Positions 10,020-21,289 of a stretch of DNA of 64,000 bases are shown here, piece by piece. Within the stretch, counting starts at the first letter, position 1. Each line of letters opens with the position of its first letter. The stretch is from Scalesia atractyloides. Its lineage: Eukaryota; Streptophyta; Magnoliopsida; Asterales; Asteraceae. A model generated the notes under the pieces. That model saw only the letters and a list, made by a program, of their open reading frames with translations. It was not told the DNA's origin and did not search any database. The position numbers and the translations under genes are program-made. The stretch is taken from positions 49,423,137 to 49,487,136 of the forward strand of contig CAMTDV010000017.1 of the NCBI GenBank assembly GCA_947069175.1, written 5' to 3'.

Positions 10020-11843
10020 ATGCATACACGGAATTCCGGGCGAACGTCACCATTAGTTTACGAACCGAAAATCGAGCGAGTGGCAAGGAGGAATTTAGCA
10101 AGCCGGTTAGAGGCAACACTTGCCCCTAACCAAAAAACCCAAAACTCACCATCGACACCGTCTGTTGGAACCGTTCCAATGGATCAAAAAACCCAAATCC
10201 TCAAAACCGTAACAATCGTTCGGGGGGCAACAACAACCGCTCACCGGGTAACCCACCTCGACAAAATGAACCTCAAAACCAAAATCCTCCACCCAACCTT
10301 AACAACCGTAACCGCAACCAAAACTTGGGTCATGAACCAAACTTTAAACAACCAAAGTTCGAACGGGTAGACCCAAACCATGCGGATCAACATGAACTGA
10401 ATTACGACGAGTTAAGGAACAACATCCGGGACGATGCTAGATATAGTGTTCCAAGTTACCGGTCACCGGATCGATTTAGTGTCAACACTTGGCAATCGGA
10501 AGATGAAGGGGAAGATGGTTTTGGGGAGAATGAAAATGATGTGAACTTCTACAACGGTAGGGGTTTCGACCGTGAAGATGGGTATCAAAATGCCAACATC
10601 AACAACGGGAATGATGAGTGGGATGACTGGTACGGTTATGGGAATGAATACGATGGTGGGTACAACCAAGATGTTGGTTACCAAAACAATCGCTAACCCA
10701 AGAACAACAATCAAGGAGTCCGAACAACAATCGAAATAATAACAATATACGGATTCCTGAGTTTGTGGGTATGGCGAATCAACCACAAAATCGACGAGTA
10801 AATCATGGGCCACCGGTAAATCAAGAAGTGAACAGTCCACCAAGGAATAACAGCGGCAACAACCAACGCTCACCACAAGGAGTTGATGGTTGGTTTCGAC
10901 CGATGATCTCGGAGAATGATTCTCCGATTGTACCACCGCCACGCGGAAGAGTAGCGTTTGATTGTAAACCGAATTACATCAATATTCTTCCTCATTTTAA
11001 TGGTCGATCCAATGATGAACCGTATACACACCTAGCGGAGTTTTCGGCTATATGTAGTACTATTGGGGGTGGCCACTTTACTCAAGATGAGGTTCGTTTA
11101 CGCTTATTTCAGTTCTCATTGAAGGATAAAGCTAAACAGTGGTTTTTGACACTACCCACTAATAGTATTCACACTTGGGTCGAGATGCAACAAGGCTTTC
11201 TCGACGAATACTATTCCAGGGCTAAAACCGATGATGCACAGGATGATATTCGAGCATTCAAGCAGTTATCGAGTGAGCCGTTGCATGAGGCATTTATGCG
11301 CTACAAAGAGTTGATTTGGAAATGCCCACATCACCACATTGAAAAGTGGGAATTGGTGAAGTGCTTTGTGAGAGGTTTAGATGGGGAAACATGGAATCAT
11401 TTGGAGTCGACTTGTAATGGGACGTTGTTGAGTAATCATGAAGATTATGATTGGGAGTTTCTTGAGATGTTGGCCAAGAGATCAAAGGCTAAAGAATCGG
11501 TCAATCGAACTAAAAAACACCCTATCTCTCGGTCGCTTCCCGACCTTGACTCGAGTTCCAAGGACCGTATTGCTACTTTAGAGCGGGAGTTGGCCCGTAT
11601 GAAAAAGAAAGATGTTAATGCAGTTCAATTTGAGGTGTGTGATGATTGCGGTGACATCGGTCATAGGACCGAGGAATGCCAAGTGAACATGGCTCAATCC
11701 ACCGAAGAGGTGAACCAAGTGTATGGAGATCGAAAACAGTATGACATGAATTCCAACACGTATCACTCGGGTTGGAGAAACCATCCACACTTTCGGTATG
11801 GTAATGCATCGAATCAAATGTACCCGAATTTCCAACCGAGAAA
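10020..11843 (+). pseudogene. G1 gag (Athila-like), frameshifted, cut by copia C1
   Basis: Gag is the structural protein of the retroelement particle. Translation starts at ATG 10020 (MHTRNSGRT) and passes through three frames: 10020 to about 10330, about 10325-10696, and 10765 onward. The last segment carries a retrotransposon gag domain (YTHLAEFSAICSTI, RLRLFQFSLKDKAKQWF, ALHEAF-like region) and a zinc knuckle CDDCGDIGHRTEEC with CX2CX4HX4C spacing near 11640. The 370-residue ORF ending at 11877 runs a few codons into the C1 LTR, which begins at 11844. Unlike G2, this gag has no H insertion; the matching empty site is at 10156-10160 (CACCG). Confidence 0.9.
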
Positions 11844-12266
11844 TGTAGGAACGTCCATGATTAGCACGAGAGCCTAAATTTGTTATCTATTGTCCGATTA
11901 GGCGGAAACTAATGACAAGTTAACCAAATAACAAGAATTACTCATTTAAATGTTGTTTTCATTGAATTAAAGTTCAATCCATTCGAGAACCCGATCCGAC
12001 AGAGTTTCGCAGTCTCTGTGCCAAAATCTCTCCAAGTTACAAATGAAATAACAAGCACCTATTTGTAGCTAAACAAGTTCGCTGGAGGGAGGATGAGTTC
12101 GGGCGAACTTGACCCAGTCAAGTTCGGCCGAACTTGACATCCCAAATACATTCTCAAGCGAACTTGGCTCCAAACTCACTTAAATACGCCTAGTTTCTAA
12201 CAGATTAAGTCCTATTCTCTCAGACTCAATACATAATTACCTAGGCAACAGACATATGCTCCAACA
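11844..12266 (-). mobile_element. 3' LTR of C1
   Basis: On the minus strand it runs TGTTGGAGCATATG to GGACGTTCCTACA, with TG and CA ends, preceded by the purine tract CCAAGGGGGAGTC. The C2 LTRs at 33066-33490 and 39651-40044 match it. Length is 423 bp. Confidence 0.9.
12059..12175 (-). promoter_or_regulatory. C1 U3 palindromes and TATA-like box
   Basis: CAAGTTCG-type words fill 12073-12175, including AGTTCGGGCGAACTTGA and TCAAGTTCGGCCGAACTTGA. They lie upstream, on the minus strand, of a slightly decayed TATA-like sequence at 12059-12070 (CTACAAATAG; intact CTATAAATAG in C2). Confidence 0.75.
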
Positions 12267-14385
12267 GACTCCCCCTTGGATGTTGCCGTAGTCATTGACT
12301 TTTAAAATCTTCTTAGTCTTCCGATCTTTAGTTCTTGAATAGACTTTAATATCTTGATCTTTATATCATATTCCTCTTTCTTGAGCTTTGTCTTGCTAAA
12401 ACTTTTAATCAACATGCTCCCCCTAGCTTTAAACTTTAGCCTTCAAAACTCCCCTTTGCTTTGATTTTTAGACTTCAAACTCCCCTAGCTTTGAGCTTTC
12501 TGAAATCTTTGGACAGTGTTTTATCCAGCTCCCCCTAAAACTTTACTTCTGTTTTAAAGTTCTAAGACATTCAAATAGAGATTTCAGATTAAAAACTTTT
12601 TCAAATCTTTTATATATTCAAGTTTAAATTAATGACCTTGAACACTTTTAACATTTAAGCCTGTGTTTATTATTAAAATTTCCAATTATGAAATCCACTT
12701 GGTTGACCAAGTCCAAGTTAAAGACCTTGGTTAACCAAAATCATTTATCAAGTCCAAATTAATGAAGCTGTTGTAGTTGAACTAATGTTTTTTCTTCAAT
12801 TTTAATGTTTCAACTTAATGAACTTTTTAACACTTTTGATCATTTTTTGTTTTTCACAGATGTTATCAAGATTTTCACTATAAAAGCACCTTACCAAACT
12901 TCGAAGAACCGTTCTCCATCATTGGCTCGTTGAAACTAATGAAGAAACAAAATCTTTTTGATTTTTAGAAAGTTTATACTAAAACACACTGAAAATCTTT
13001 TTGATTTTTATCTGTAAAGCAATTTAAAGAAAATAAACTATGTACAAACATATTTTTGTGAACTCGTGTGTAAGGATCATATCAGTTGATTGAGACATAT
13101 CACCAGTACCGTTGACTTTTGAGACTTTAAGATTTAAACTTGTTTACTTTGACCTTTTGAGACTTTAAGATTTAAACTTGTTTACTTAGATTGTCGATAT
13201 GTTTGTCCACTTAAACTTCAACACATTTCTCAGTTATTCCAAGATATGTTAGGTATGATTTATTAAACTTGACTTAAGTATGGTTCCCACTTCTTGAATA
13301 TACTCCTGAATCCAGATTCCCTAGATTTCATCTTACAGGTGAATATAGCGTAATTGATATCTGTCTTTGGGTTGTGCGAGGCCTTGAGAGCTCAGGTTAG
13401 TACTATCGTACAGACAAAGATATGAAGGCTCGACTTTAAGGAGTGTTCCAAGTATGGAATCTTTTAAGCACTGCAATTGATTAGATCTTTCGATTCTTTT
13501 CAATTTTGCATGCAGTTTAGGGGTTTATAACAAAAGCATTATAGAAGTTCTAGGCTATTGCTTCCGCGAAACCAGAAGAACTTGTATAATACCCCAGATA
13601 TCAACTTTCTATAAATACCTCGTATCTCAGAATCAGGCAACCCTTCAATTGAAATTTCGGAGTACTAAGTCCATATATCCAAGATGTGTTAATCCACAAG
13701 TTTCACTTATCAGATTCCATTGTGGAAGACAGAATTTTTTCTGAAGCTCATAAAAATTTACTGAACGTGTAAAGTCTATCGACACATCCACAGTAAGACT
13801 TATTTATCACTTTTAAAGTTTACATTTCTTTAGCATACTGTGATAGTCCACTGATGTACTATCATTTCTTATTTGGCAACCAAATTCTTTTTGTCTTTTT
13901 CAATGTTTTTTAATTTTCAACTTTTTCATATGTTTTTGATATTTTCTAAAAAAATTTAAATTTTCTTACTCCCCCTAAAATCAAAACATATTTTTGGATT
14001 TTAGTTTTAAGAAGTTCTATTCTAAAAAGATAACAAACCAATGTGGATCACGAGAACTCGTCGTCCTATCCTATTTCCCAACATCTGCATCTGCACCTGT
14101 TTAACAAATAAACCATTATCCTTATTTAATTGAAAGAATCAAATGATTATAAATCAGTGTTTCGTTCAACGTTGTGGATTTGCACAATTTTGATTTTGAC
14201 AAATTTTCCTTTTCAACTTCTTCTTAACTCAAAATGATTAAAAATTTGACTTTCTAAATAAGTTAAGAATCATGAAGCTCCGTTATCCAGTTTTGACTTT
14301 GACAAAGCGGATCTTTTGGAACTCCTGCACACAAAGCAACTATTTGAATAAGGAACCCCAAACCTTTTTGGTTTTGGGTTTGACA
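12267..14385. other. Non-coding 3' region of C1 with repeated purine tracts
   Basis: There is no coding sequence where pol would be expected. Polypurine-tract-like sequences on the minus strand (complement of CTCCCCCTT, CTCCCCCTA, CTCCCCTTT, CTCCCCTAG) recur at about 12268, 12416, 12450, 12481, 12530 and 13970. The same region is preserved in C2 (33491-35540). Confidence 0.7.
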
Positions 14386-14389
14386 TGAT

Positions 14390-16782
14390 AAGCATCATAA
14401 ACACTTTCAAAATCATTATCGTAATCAAAATCATCATCAAACATTTCGTCCGATGTCAATTCTGACAGGTTTCGCAATCTCTGGTTGTTTTTGCTTTTCA
14501 TCTTTTGACACAGTTTTTCTTCGTGGAAACACAGGCTTTAGATTTAGACACTTGCGAGCAATATGACCGACAATATTACATTTAAAGCAAGTCCGATTAT
14601 CAAAAACATTTCACTAGTGGGTTTTACTTCACTTGTGGACTTTGTTTTAGCCTTGTCCCGAAGTTCTTTTTCTTTCTTGAATTCATCATTCGATTTCTTA
14701 CCGATCATACCTTCTTCTTGAACTGTATTTGTCCCATACACAGACTTCATGTGTTTACCTTTGTATTCATGAAATGGCGACTTCTGGTTCCTTCTCGGTT
14801 CTTCTTCACTTTCCTCCAAACCCAATCCTACTCTTCTGTTCTCAGGAAAATCACCACCAACCTTTCAGTTATTGTTAGCATTCCTTTTAGGTTACGAGTA
14901 AATCTTTTCTCATTTTTCTCAAGATCATCTGATGAAACTTCTACAAGTTTGAAAAATTTATCAAGTTGATCCTCTTTCACGTTCCGAATTGGAAAACTAT
15001 CATCAAAGTATAATCTACCAGATTCCTTAATCTTGTACATGACAACATTAGGATCATCACTTAGTTCATGTTCTGATGATGTATCGTCATCTTCAGATTG
15101 TGATTCCGGGTTTTTTGAAGTTGATTTGGCGCTTTCAGAGCTGACTTCATCAGAATCATTTCCCAACAAATTTTTAACCACATTTTTTACCACCACTTCA
15201 TTGTCATCATTTGATTTCGTAAAGTCTATGTCAATGTTCTCAGGCAATTTATCTTTCATTTCTGATATGAGTAAAATATTAAATGCCTTTCAATTTCATC
15301 ATCTTTCTTGCAGGAGTAACTTGCAAGAAGTGGTGGAGGAACATTCCCGTATTCTTTACGCTTTGATTTATCACCATTTTCCTCCGACTTAACCGTAGGT
15401 AAAATGTGATCAATGACATAGGCGTTTGTGGTGTAACTTTTCAGCAATTATCTTACCCTTTATGTTTCTATCTTAATGTCATGACGCTCACACTTTGTTT
15501 CGGCAATAGTATTAATGTACATGTTAATTGCGTTTTGTTTTTCAATTACTCTGGGATTTAACATCTTCACATTAGCACTGAGTTCAAGATTAGCTTTTTC
15601 GACATTTTTATATTTGTCTTTTATTTTGTCATAAGCTTCTTTCATGGTTATGTAATCATAACGAAAATTTTCGTTATGTACAGTTATTTCTCTTATGACT
15701 TTGACCTTTTCAAGACATGGTTCACAAGGACTTGCGCACTTTGTGAAAGGTTTTTCAACCTCCACAACTTTTACAACTTCCTTTTCAGTCACACTTACCT
15801 TAGCTTTTACCTTTTCTGCCTCTAATTTCAAGGCTTCTTGTTTTTGCATCTCAAGATAAGCTAACTCTTCTTCCTCAGCTCTCTGCCTATATCCTTCCAG
15901 AATAGCATTTTCTAGAGCAGCATCAACATACAATGTCTTAGATTCATCCACTAACTCTGCTATCATAGCAACACCAGTTTTCTTTCCAATGTATCTATTC
16001 CAATCAAAACCATCTTCTTCATGAGTGACAACAAGAGCTTGTTCGGTTTTCTTTGCAGATTTATCTTCAACCTCGACTTGTGTTCTCTTTGGATATGGCT
16101 TATATTGAAGAGCTTTCTTGTAGTACTCGTTACTGCTGCCGAAAGCATTTTGGTTTCCATTTGCTTCTTGATTGTTGCATTCTCGTTTGAAATGTCCTTT
16201 TTGTCGACACCTAAAGCACTTATCAAACCCGAGCTTGTTGCTTGAATTGCCAATATGTCTTCCAGTGAGTGCCACAAACTTTGTAACTCTTCTAATGATA
16301 GATGCCAGACTCCACTTTATATCCATCAGCTCCAACTCTTCTTTGTCCACCTGATCGTAATCCTCGGCAGTCAATTCTGGATTACCGATCTTTCCAGCAA
16401 CAAGACTTTCATACGATTCAAGAACAGTAGCAAGAAGTGCTATGTGCTGTTTGGCCACTTTTTCAGGAAATACATTCTTCAAATCGACTGCTATGTTGCA
16501 CTGGAAGACATTTGAATCAGAACTGGCTTGGCTTGTCTGATTTTGGAATGACGAGCTTGAACTAGCACTAGTATATCCAGCATATGGAGAACATTGATTT
16601 GGAGAAGAATTTGTATTTGCACTAAATGCTGTTTGAATTTTTGGACTTTGAATCAGAGTATCTTGAACACCTCCTTTGTAATAAACACCGACACCTTGAA
16701 CAACATTAGCATTCTTTGATTTTGCAATCTTCATCAATTCCATTCGTGACCTTCTAATTTGTCGATGAAGGATGACAATTTT
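14390..16782 (-). pseudogene. C1 copia gag, 5'-truncated and frameshifted
   Basis: The longest piece, 16743 to 15460, encodes 427 residues with a zinc knuckle CFRCRQKGHFKREC (CX2CX4HX4C) and an acidic, Lys/Glu-rich coiled-coil-like stretch. Downstream pieces (15447-15256, 15259-14828, 14825-14544) continue it in other frames, matching C2, with remains of a second CX2CX4HX4C knuckle near 14545-14590. The N-terminal UBN2-type domain seen in C2 is lost. Relative to C2, 284 bp are missing at 14461-14466, between short TGA repeats. Confidence 0.85.
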
Positions 16783-16847
16783 AAATTCTAGTGTAGAATA
16801 TATATATATATATATTATATAAATATATATATATATATATATATAGT

Positions 16848-17320
16848 GTGAGGTTCATCGGGGAACACTAAAAAAGTGGGGAACCGACTCAAAAGAACTC
16901 CGACTGGACTCATTCCAGCGGCGTTGGAATCGGCTAGTCGAACCTTAACTATGATCTTGTAACCCTAAACCCGAAATCCTAACCCCTAAACCTTAAATAT
17001 ATTAGGGTTTGGATTTAGGGTCACATATTAGGGTTTAGCCTTAGGGTTTAGCTTTAGGATTTAGTTTTAGGGTTAATCATTAGTATTTAGGGTTTAGCTT
17101 TAGGGTTTAGCTTTTAGGGTTTATAGCTTAGATTTTACGATTTAGCTTAGGTTTTAGCCTTATTTTTTAGCTCTAGGGTTTAGGGTTTAGGGGTTAGGAT
17201 TTAGGGTTAAGAGATCCAAGTTAGGGTTCTACGAGCCGATTCCAACTCCGCTGGAATGAGTCCAATCGAAGTTCGTTTGAGTCGGTTCCCCACTGTTCCC
17301 CAATGAATCTTCTCCAATAT
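16848..17320. mobile_element. Foldback MITE carrying telomere-type heptamers, copy 2
   Basis: Same organisation as 7983-8423: outer arms with GGGGAACACTAAAAAAGTGG and GACTCATTCCAGCGGCG, inner arms of CCCTAAA- and TTTAGGG-type repeats, and a mirrored right end CCCCACTGTTCCCCAATG. It is flanked by TA tracts. Confidence 0.85.
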
Positions 17321-17415
17321 ATATATATATATGTATGTATATATATATATGTATATATGTATATGTATATATATATATTTATGTATATATATGTATATGT
17401 ATATATATATAAGTA

Positions 17416-17636
17416 TATGGTAGGGATCCTAAGAGAAGTTCACCCTATTTGAGAAACCTGAGTAGCATTCTGAACCACACATTTCTTTAAGTTTTTCGTA
17501 ATATACACATATGTATATAGTCAATTTTAAACTATACGTATGTGTATATTACGAAAATCTTTTATAAAATGTGTGGCCTAGAATGCTTCTCAGGTTTCTC
17601 AATTAGCTTAGTGCTTCTTAGATGATCCTAACTATA
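17416..17636. mobile_element. Foldback MITE, right-arm copy
   Basis: The left arm GGTAGGGATCCTAAGAGAAG and right arm AGAATGCTTCTCAGGTTTCTC are inverted relative to each other, as in 8482-8664. The centre (GTAATATACACATATGTATA and its mirror) is itself palindromic. Confidence 0.8.
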
Positions 17637-17652
17637 TATATATATATATATA

Positions 17653-18230
17653 TAGGGACTACGGTAGAGATCTTTAAAGAAACACATGTTTATTGAAAAG
17701 CATGAGAACGATTATGTACCACACATTTTATTTAAGCCAAAAAAAAATACTATTATACTTCTAATCACATGTTCTAATAGTTTTTATATAGACATATGTC
17801 TATATTGTCAATTTTTAATTATACACGTGTATATTGTCAATTTTGAAACTATACAGATGTGTTTATTATGAGACATATATGTATAATACTTATTTTCAAC
17901 TTTAAACATTTATTTACACTAGAAAAAACATGTTTTTCCTTTATATACATATATGTACAATCATTTATTCACATTTGTACATATATATACATTATCAAGC
18001 ATAGATATACAATACTCATGTTTCAGTTGTAAATATGTATATACATATTTGTATAGTTAATTATTGACAATATAACATTTGCATATATAAAAAAAACTTA
18101 CAGAAAAACTTGCAATTTTTCAAAATAAAATGCATTTCTTTATACTTTTTTTGCATTTTTGCTTAGCTAAAATGTTTGGTCCATAATTACCCTAATGATT
18201 TTCATTTGATCCACCTCAACACACACCCAT
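17653..18230. repeat. AT-rich dispersed repeat, unit C, copy 2
   Basis: Matches 6853-7390 from GGGACTACGGTAGAGATC to CATTTGATCCACC. Immediately followed by copy 3. Confidence 0.65.
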
Positions 18231-18245
18231 ATATATATATATATT

Positions 18246-18850
18246 TAGTAGAGATCTTAAAAGAAACACGTGTTTATTGAAAAACATGAGAAAGATTATG
18301 TACCACACATTTTTTTAAGCAAAAAAAAAATATTATTATACTTCTAATCGCACGGTTTAAGAGTTATTATATAGACATATGTGTATAGTTTCAATTTTTA
18401 ACTATACACTTGTATATTTTCAATTTTGAAATTATACATATGTGTATATTATGAGACATATTTGTATGATGCTTATTTTTTCAACTTTAAACATATATTT
18501 ACACTAGAAAAAAAAACATGTTTAAAACCATAATCTTTTCCTTTATATACATATATGTACAATCATTTATTCACATTTTTACATATATATACATTATCAA
18601 GCATAGATATACAATGCTCATGCTTCAGATGTAAACATGTATATACATATTTGTATAGTTAATGATTGATAATCTAACATTTGCATATATCCAAAAAACA
18701 GACAGAAAAACTTGCAATTTTCCAAAAAAATGCATTTCTTTTTACTTTTTTTTTTTTGCATTTTTCAATAAAAATGCAATTTTTTGCATTGTTTGGTCCA
18801 TAATTACCCTAATGATTCTCATTTGATCCACCGCCCAACACACACCCCTA
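18246..18850. repeat. AT-rich dispersed repeat, unit C, copy 3
   Basis: Starts TAGTAGAGATCTTAAAAG and ends GATCCACCGCCCAACAC. It is in tandem with copy 2 and followed by a short CT-rich tract. No coding content. Confidence 0.65.
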
Positions 18851-18873
18851 CCTCTCTCTCTCTCTATATATAT

Positions 18874-19251
18874 GTAGTTACTGTACAAAGTGTGTTTTGT
18901 ATACAAAGTGTAAGAAGTGTTTAGAATCACTGGATGTGTTATATAAATGGTTAAGATAAATGAGTGACATTATTCTAATATATATGTGTTATAATTATGA
19001 TTAATTTATTTGATTAAGGGTATTAAGGTAAATTAAGTGTGTCTTAAAATCAAGAAACCCACATGAAAGTTTTCCCGTCCTTTTTAAACGTCAATAATTT
19101 TTTTATATGTAATTTGTTTTTTTAAGTTATACCATAATAACGAGCATTTTTATCTTTAATATGGGTACCATATTGCTGTGTATATAGACACGTTTCAACT
19201 AATTGATCTGTTTTACCTGGAATTGTGTGTTTTATAGTTTGGATAATACAT
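18874..19251. repeat. AT-rich dispersed repeat, unit D, copy 2
   Basis: Matches 7405-7775 (CAAAGTGTGTTTTGTATAC to GGATAATACATC). Related fragments continue to about 19620, with phrases such as GGTGTGTTTTA repeated. Confidence 0.6.
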
Positions 19252-19800
19252 CTTTTAAAGTTTAGATGTATTGTGAAACTAGCCTAATAGCGAATAATAA
19301 AAAAGAAGAAAATAATAATAGGGAGAAGAAGAACTGATAATTTATTGATTAGGTTTGTTATACAATGAGATACAGTATCCTATATATACATGAGAGGGAA
19401 ACTTGGTGAACAAAATACTCTATATATGGAGTTGATAACCATAATACTATATATTTAAAACAAGATGATTTTTTAATGAAAAGTTTATAGTGAATAATTG
19501 TGTGTTTTAATAGGGTGTTTAGGTGAGCATATGTCTTTTAAAGTTTGGATGATCTATTTTAAGAAATGGTGTGTTCTATAGGTTGAATGGTGTGTTTTAC
19601 CGAATCTAATAAAACACTATTTGATCATTGCAAAATACGTATAACATAATATATACCAAATCTGAAATGATAAAACACTATGCAAAGAAATAAACACTCG
19701 TAGTGCATGTAAACAAACACAGACCGCAACGACATATAAACAGGGTGCCTTACATATCACACATCAAATCTTTTTGGGATAATCCATCAGTGATGGGATC
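19252..19800. other. Decayed repeat sequence, LTR-like in part
   Basis: A GTGAAACTAGCC to ATACATGAGAG stretch (about 19270-19395), with a TATA-like TATATATAGGATAC on the minus strand, resembles a small copia LTR, but no partner or primer-binding site was found. The rest is AT-rich and I see no gene. Confidence 0.35.
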
Positions 19801-19811
19801 TTTTTGCAATA

Positions 19812-20000
19812 GTGTCAAATGTGAACAAGAAGGAAGTAGTTGCTACATTGCAAATGATTAATGAGACATGCAACTTAAGAGATTCTGATGATGATCTAAC
19901 ACAACTACAAGATAGGCTTGTGAGGGGATGTTTTCTTCGAATGGGATATAATAGATATATAAGTGAAAAACTGTTGGTGAAAGAGAATCTACCAAAGTAG
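19812..20000 (+). pseudogene. Unrecognised ORF fragment
   Basis: A 62-residue ORF (start MSNVNKKEVVATLQMINET) has ordinary protein-like composition, with acidic and basic residues mixed and no low complexity, unlike nearby AT-rich ORFs. Reading through the stop gives further protein-like sequence (KYFVPVLIHYLGSRKR) to about 20055, which suggests a decayed longer coding region. I do not recognise the family. It could be a captured host exon or a piece of a transposon protein. Confidence 0.35.
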
Positions 20001-20040
20001 TACAAGTATTTTGTGCCTGTGTTGATTCACTATTTGGGTT

Positions 20041-20779
20041 CAAGAAAAAGGAGGCTATGATCAAGCACAAGAAAACATGATGTCTACTACAGTTGCATTA
20101 ATTTTGAACAAAAAAAAATCAACTTCTCTCAAATGATTTTTGATAACAACAAGGATAATTCATGAAGAAGTCAAAAAAGTTTTACATGTATCCAAGATTC
20201 ATTCAGATCTTTATTGATTCTCAAGTAGATGGTTTGGAGAAGCTTGAAGAAAATATCATGGAATTAGAGCATATGAACGAGCTTACCTTGAATAGACAAT
20301 CTTCTTATAGAGACAGACAGAAAGATCAATTTCCTAAGCTTGTTTGGACATGTAAAGTTAAATATGTTGCTCCAGGGAATGATGCATGGAGACATGATAA
20401 AATTGATTCTACCATTCTATCTGTTTAGGTATCGATTTATATATTTTTAGGTTGTTTTATCGTTGGATTATTTTATCATGTCTCCATGCTAAAATATTTG
20501 TTTAGGGGTGTATCATATGTCAGTGTTTCATAAGTTTCTCGTTTAAATCATTAACATGCAAAATCAATGTGTCGATGTGTGTTACACATATTTGTATCTA
20601 TTGTTTCATATACTTGTATCTACTGATTCATATACTTGTATCTATTTGTTACTCGCTTTTTTATATTGTTTCATGTGGATCCACTGGCTGACCAAGTTCC
20701 CCACAGCCATGGTTGAGCCTGGTATCGCCACCATTATTTGCTTCCTCATGACTATGGTTTGTGGGTATCGCCGCATTGT
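20041..20779. other. Decayed repeat sequence
   Basis: No supportable gene. Contains short tandem phrases (TCATATACTTGTATCTA, about 20583-20645). The segment GGCTGACC to GTGGGTATCGCCGC (about 20686-20780) resembles the tandem repeats at 58500-58640, which suggests an H-type gypsy remnant. Confidence 0.4.
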
Positions 20780-21199
20780 TCTTAAGCTGATCCCGAGAGT
20801 CCATGAAATGACAAGATTAGAAGGAAGTTTGGACGGGATATCACTAATTCGGTAGAATATTATTAAGAAAGGAGTAGAAACAAAATAAGCGGAAGCTTTC
20901 CATTCATACCGAAATTTCTCTAGCATTTCCCCTCTGGGAACTCCAAAACATAGAAAACTATGAGCACAAGACACTATATATAGACGTCTATGCGAGCTTA
21001 GAGATTTAACTTCGTACGAAGTGGTTACCTTTGTACGAAGTGACTACCTTCGTACGTAGTGGGCCACTCCGTACGAAATGGCACTTAAACATCTTTCTCG
21101 TCTGCACTTAAGTCATATGTTTGTATATAATCTACATAATATTCAACACACGCTCTATCTAGTCTATTCGCACAGTGACGGACATAATATGCACCAACA
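20780..21199 (-). mobile_element. 3' LTR of non-autonomous LTR element E1
   Basis: On the minus strand it starts TGTTGGTGCATATTATGTCC, preceded by the weak purine tract CAATGGGGAAAT. It matches the E3 LTRs through CACTGTGCGAATAG, GTGTTGAATATT and the TATA region. The left limit is approximate because the terminal bases are decayed. E1 continues at 21200-21289 and, beyond G2, at 51022-52600. Confidence 0.8.
20973..21080 (-). promoter_or_regulatory. E1 U3 palindromes (CTTCGTACGAAG) and TATA box
   Basis: Four words at 21009-21080 are variants of CTTCGTACGAAG (exact at about 21010; then TTTGTACGAAG, CTTCGTACGTAG, CTCCGTACGAAA). On the minus strand they lie just upstream of CTATATATAG at 20973-20982. 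Confidence 0.8.
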
Positions 21200-21289
21200 A
21201 TTTCCCCATTGCATGTCACTGTTGAAGCTTGATCTTGATCTGGAAATATGAGAGCCGTGTTTAAATATTCTGTAACTTCAATCAAGTAT

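Larger units (their letters stand above)
11844..16782 (-). mobile_element. Copia-type element C1, truncated, inserted in G1 gag
   Basis: The minus-strand element has its 3' LTR at 11844-12266, preceded by a purine tract, then a long non-coding 3' region and a decayed gag. It is cut at about 16782, where AT-rich sequence (TTTTAAATTCTAGTG) replaces the expected gag start. It lies at the same nucleotide of gag as C2 in G2, with AGAAA on the left flank. No reverse transcriptase or integrase sequence is visible. Confidence 0.9.

Noticed and set aside
10463..10942. 159-residue minus-strand ORF opposite G1 gag
   Set aside because: It is antisense to a recognised gag gene and Val/Ile-rich, a typical shadow.
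16021..16515. Plus-strand ORFs opposite C1 gag
   Set aside because: They are antisense to the gag reading frame and carry no motif.
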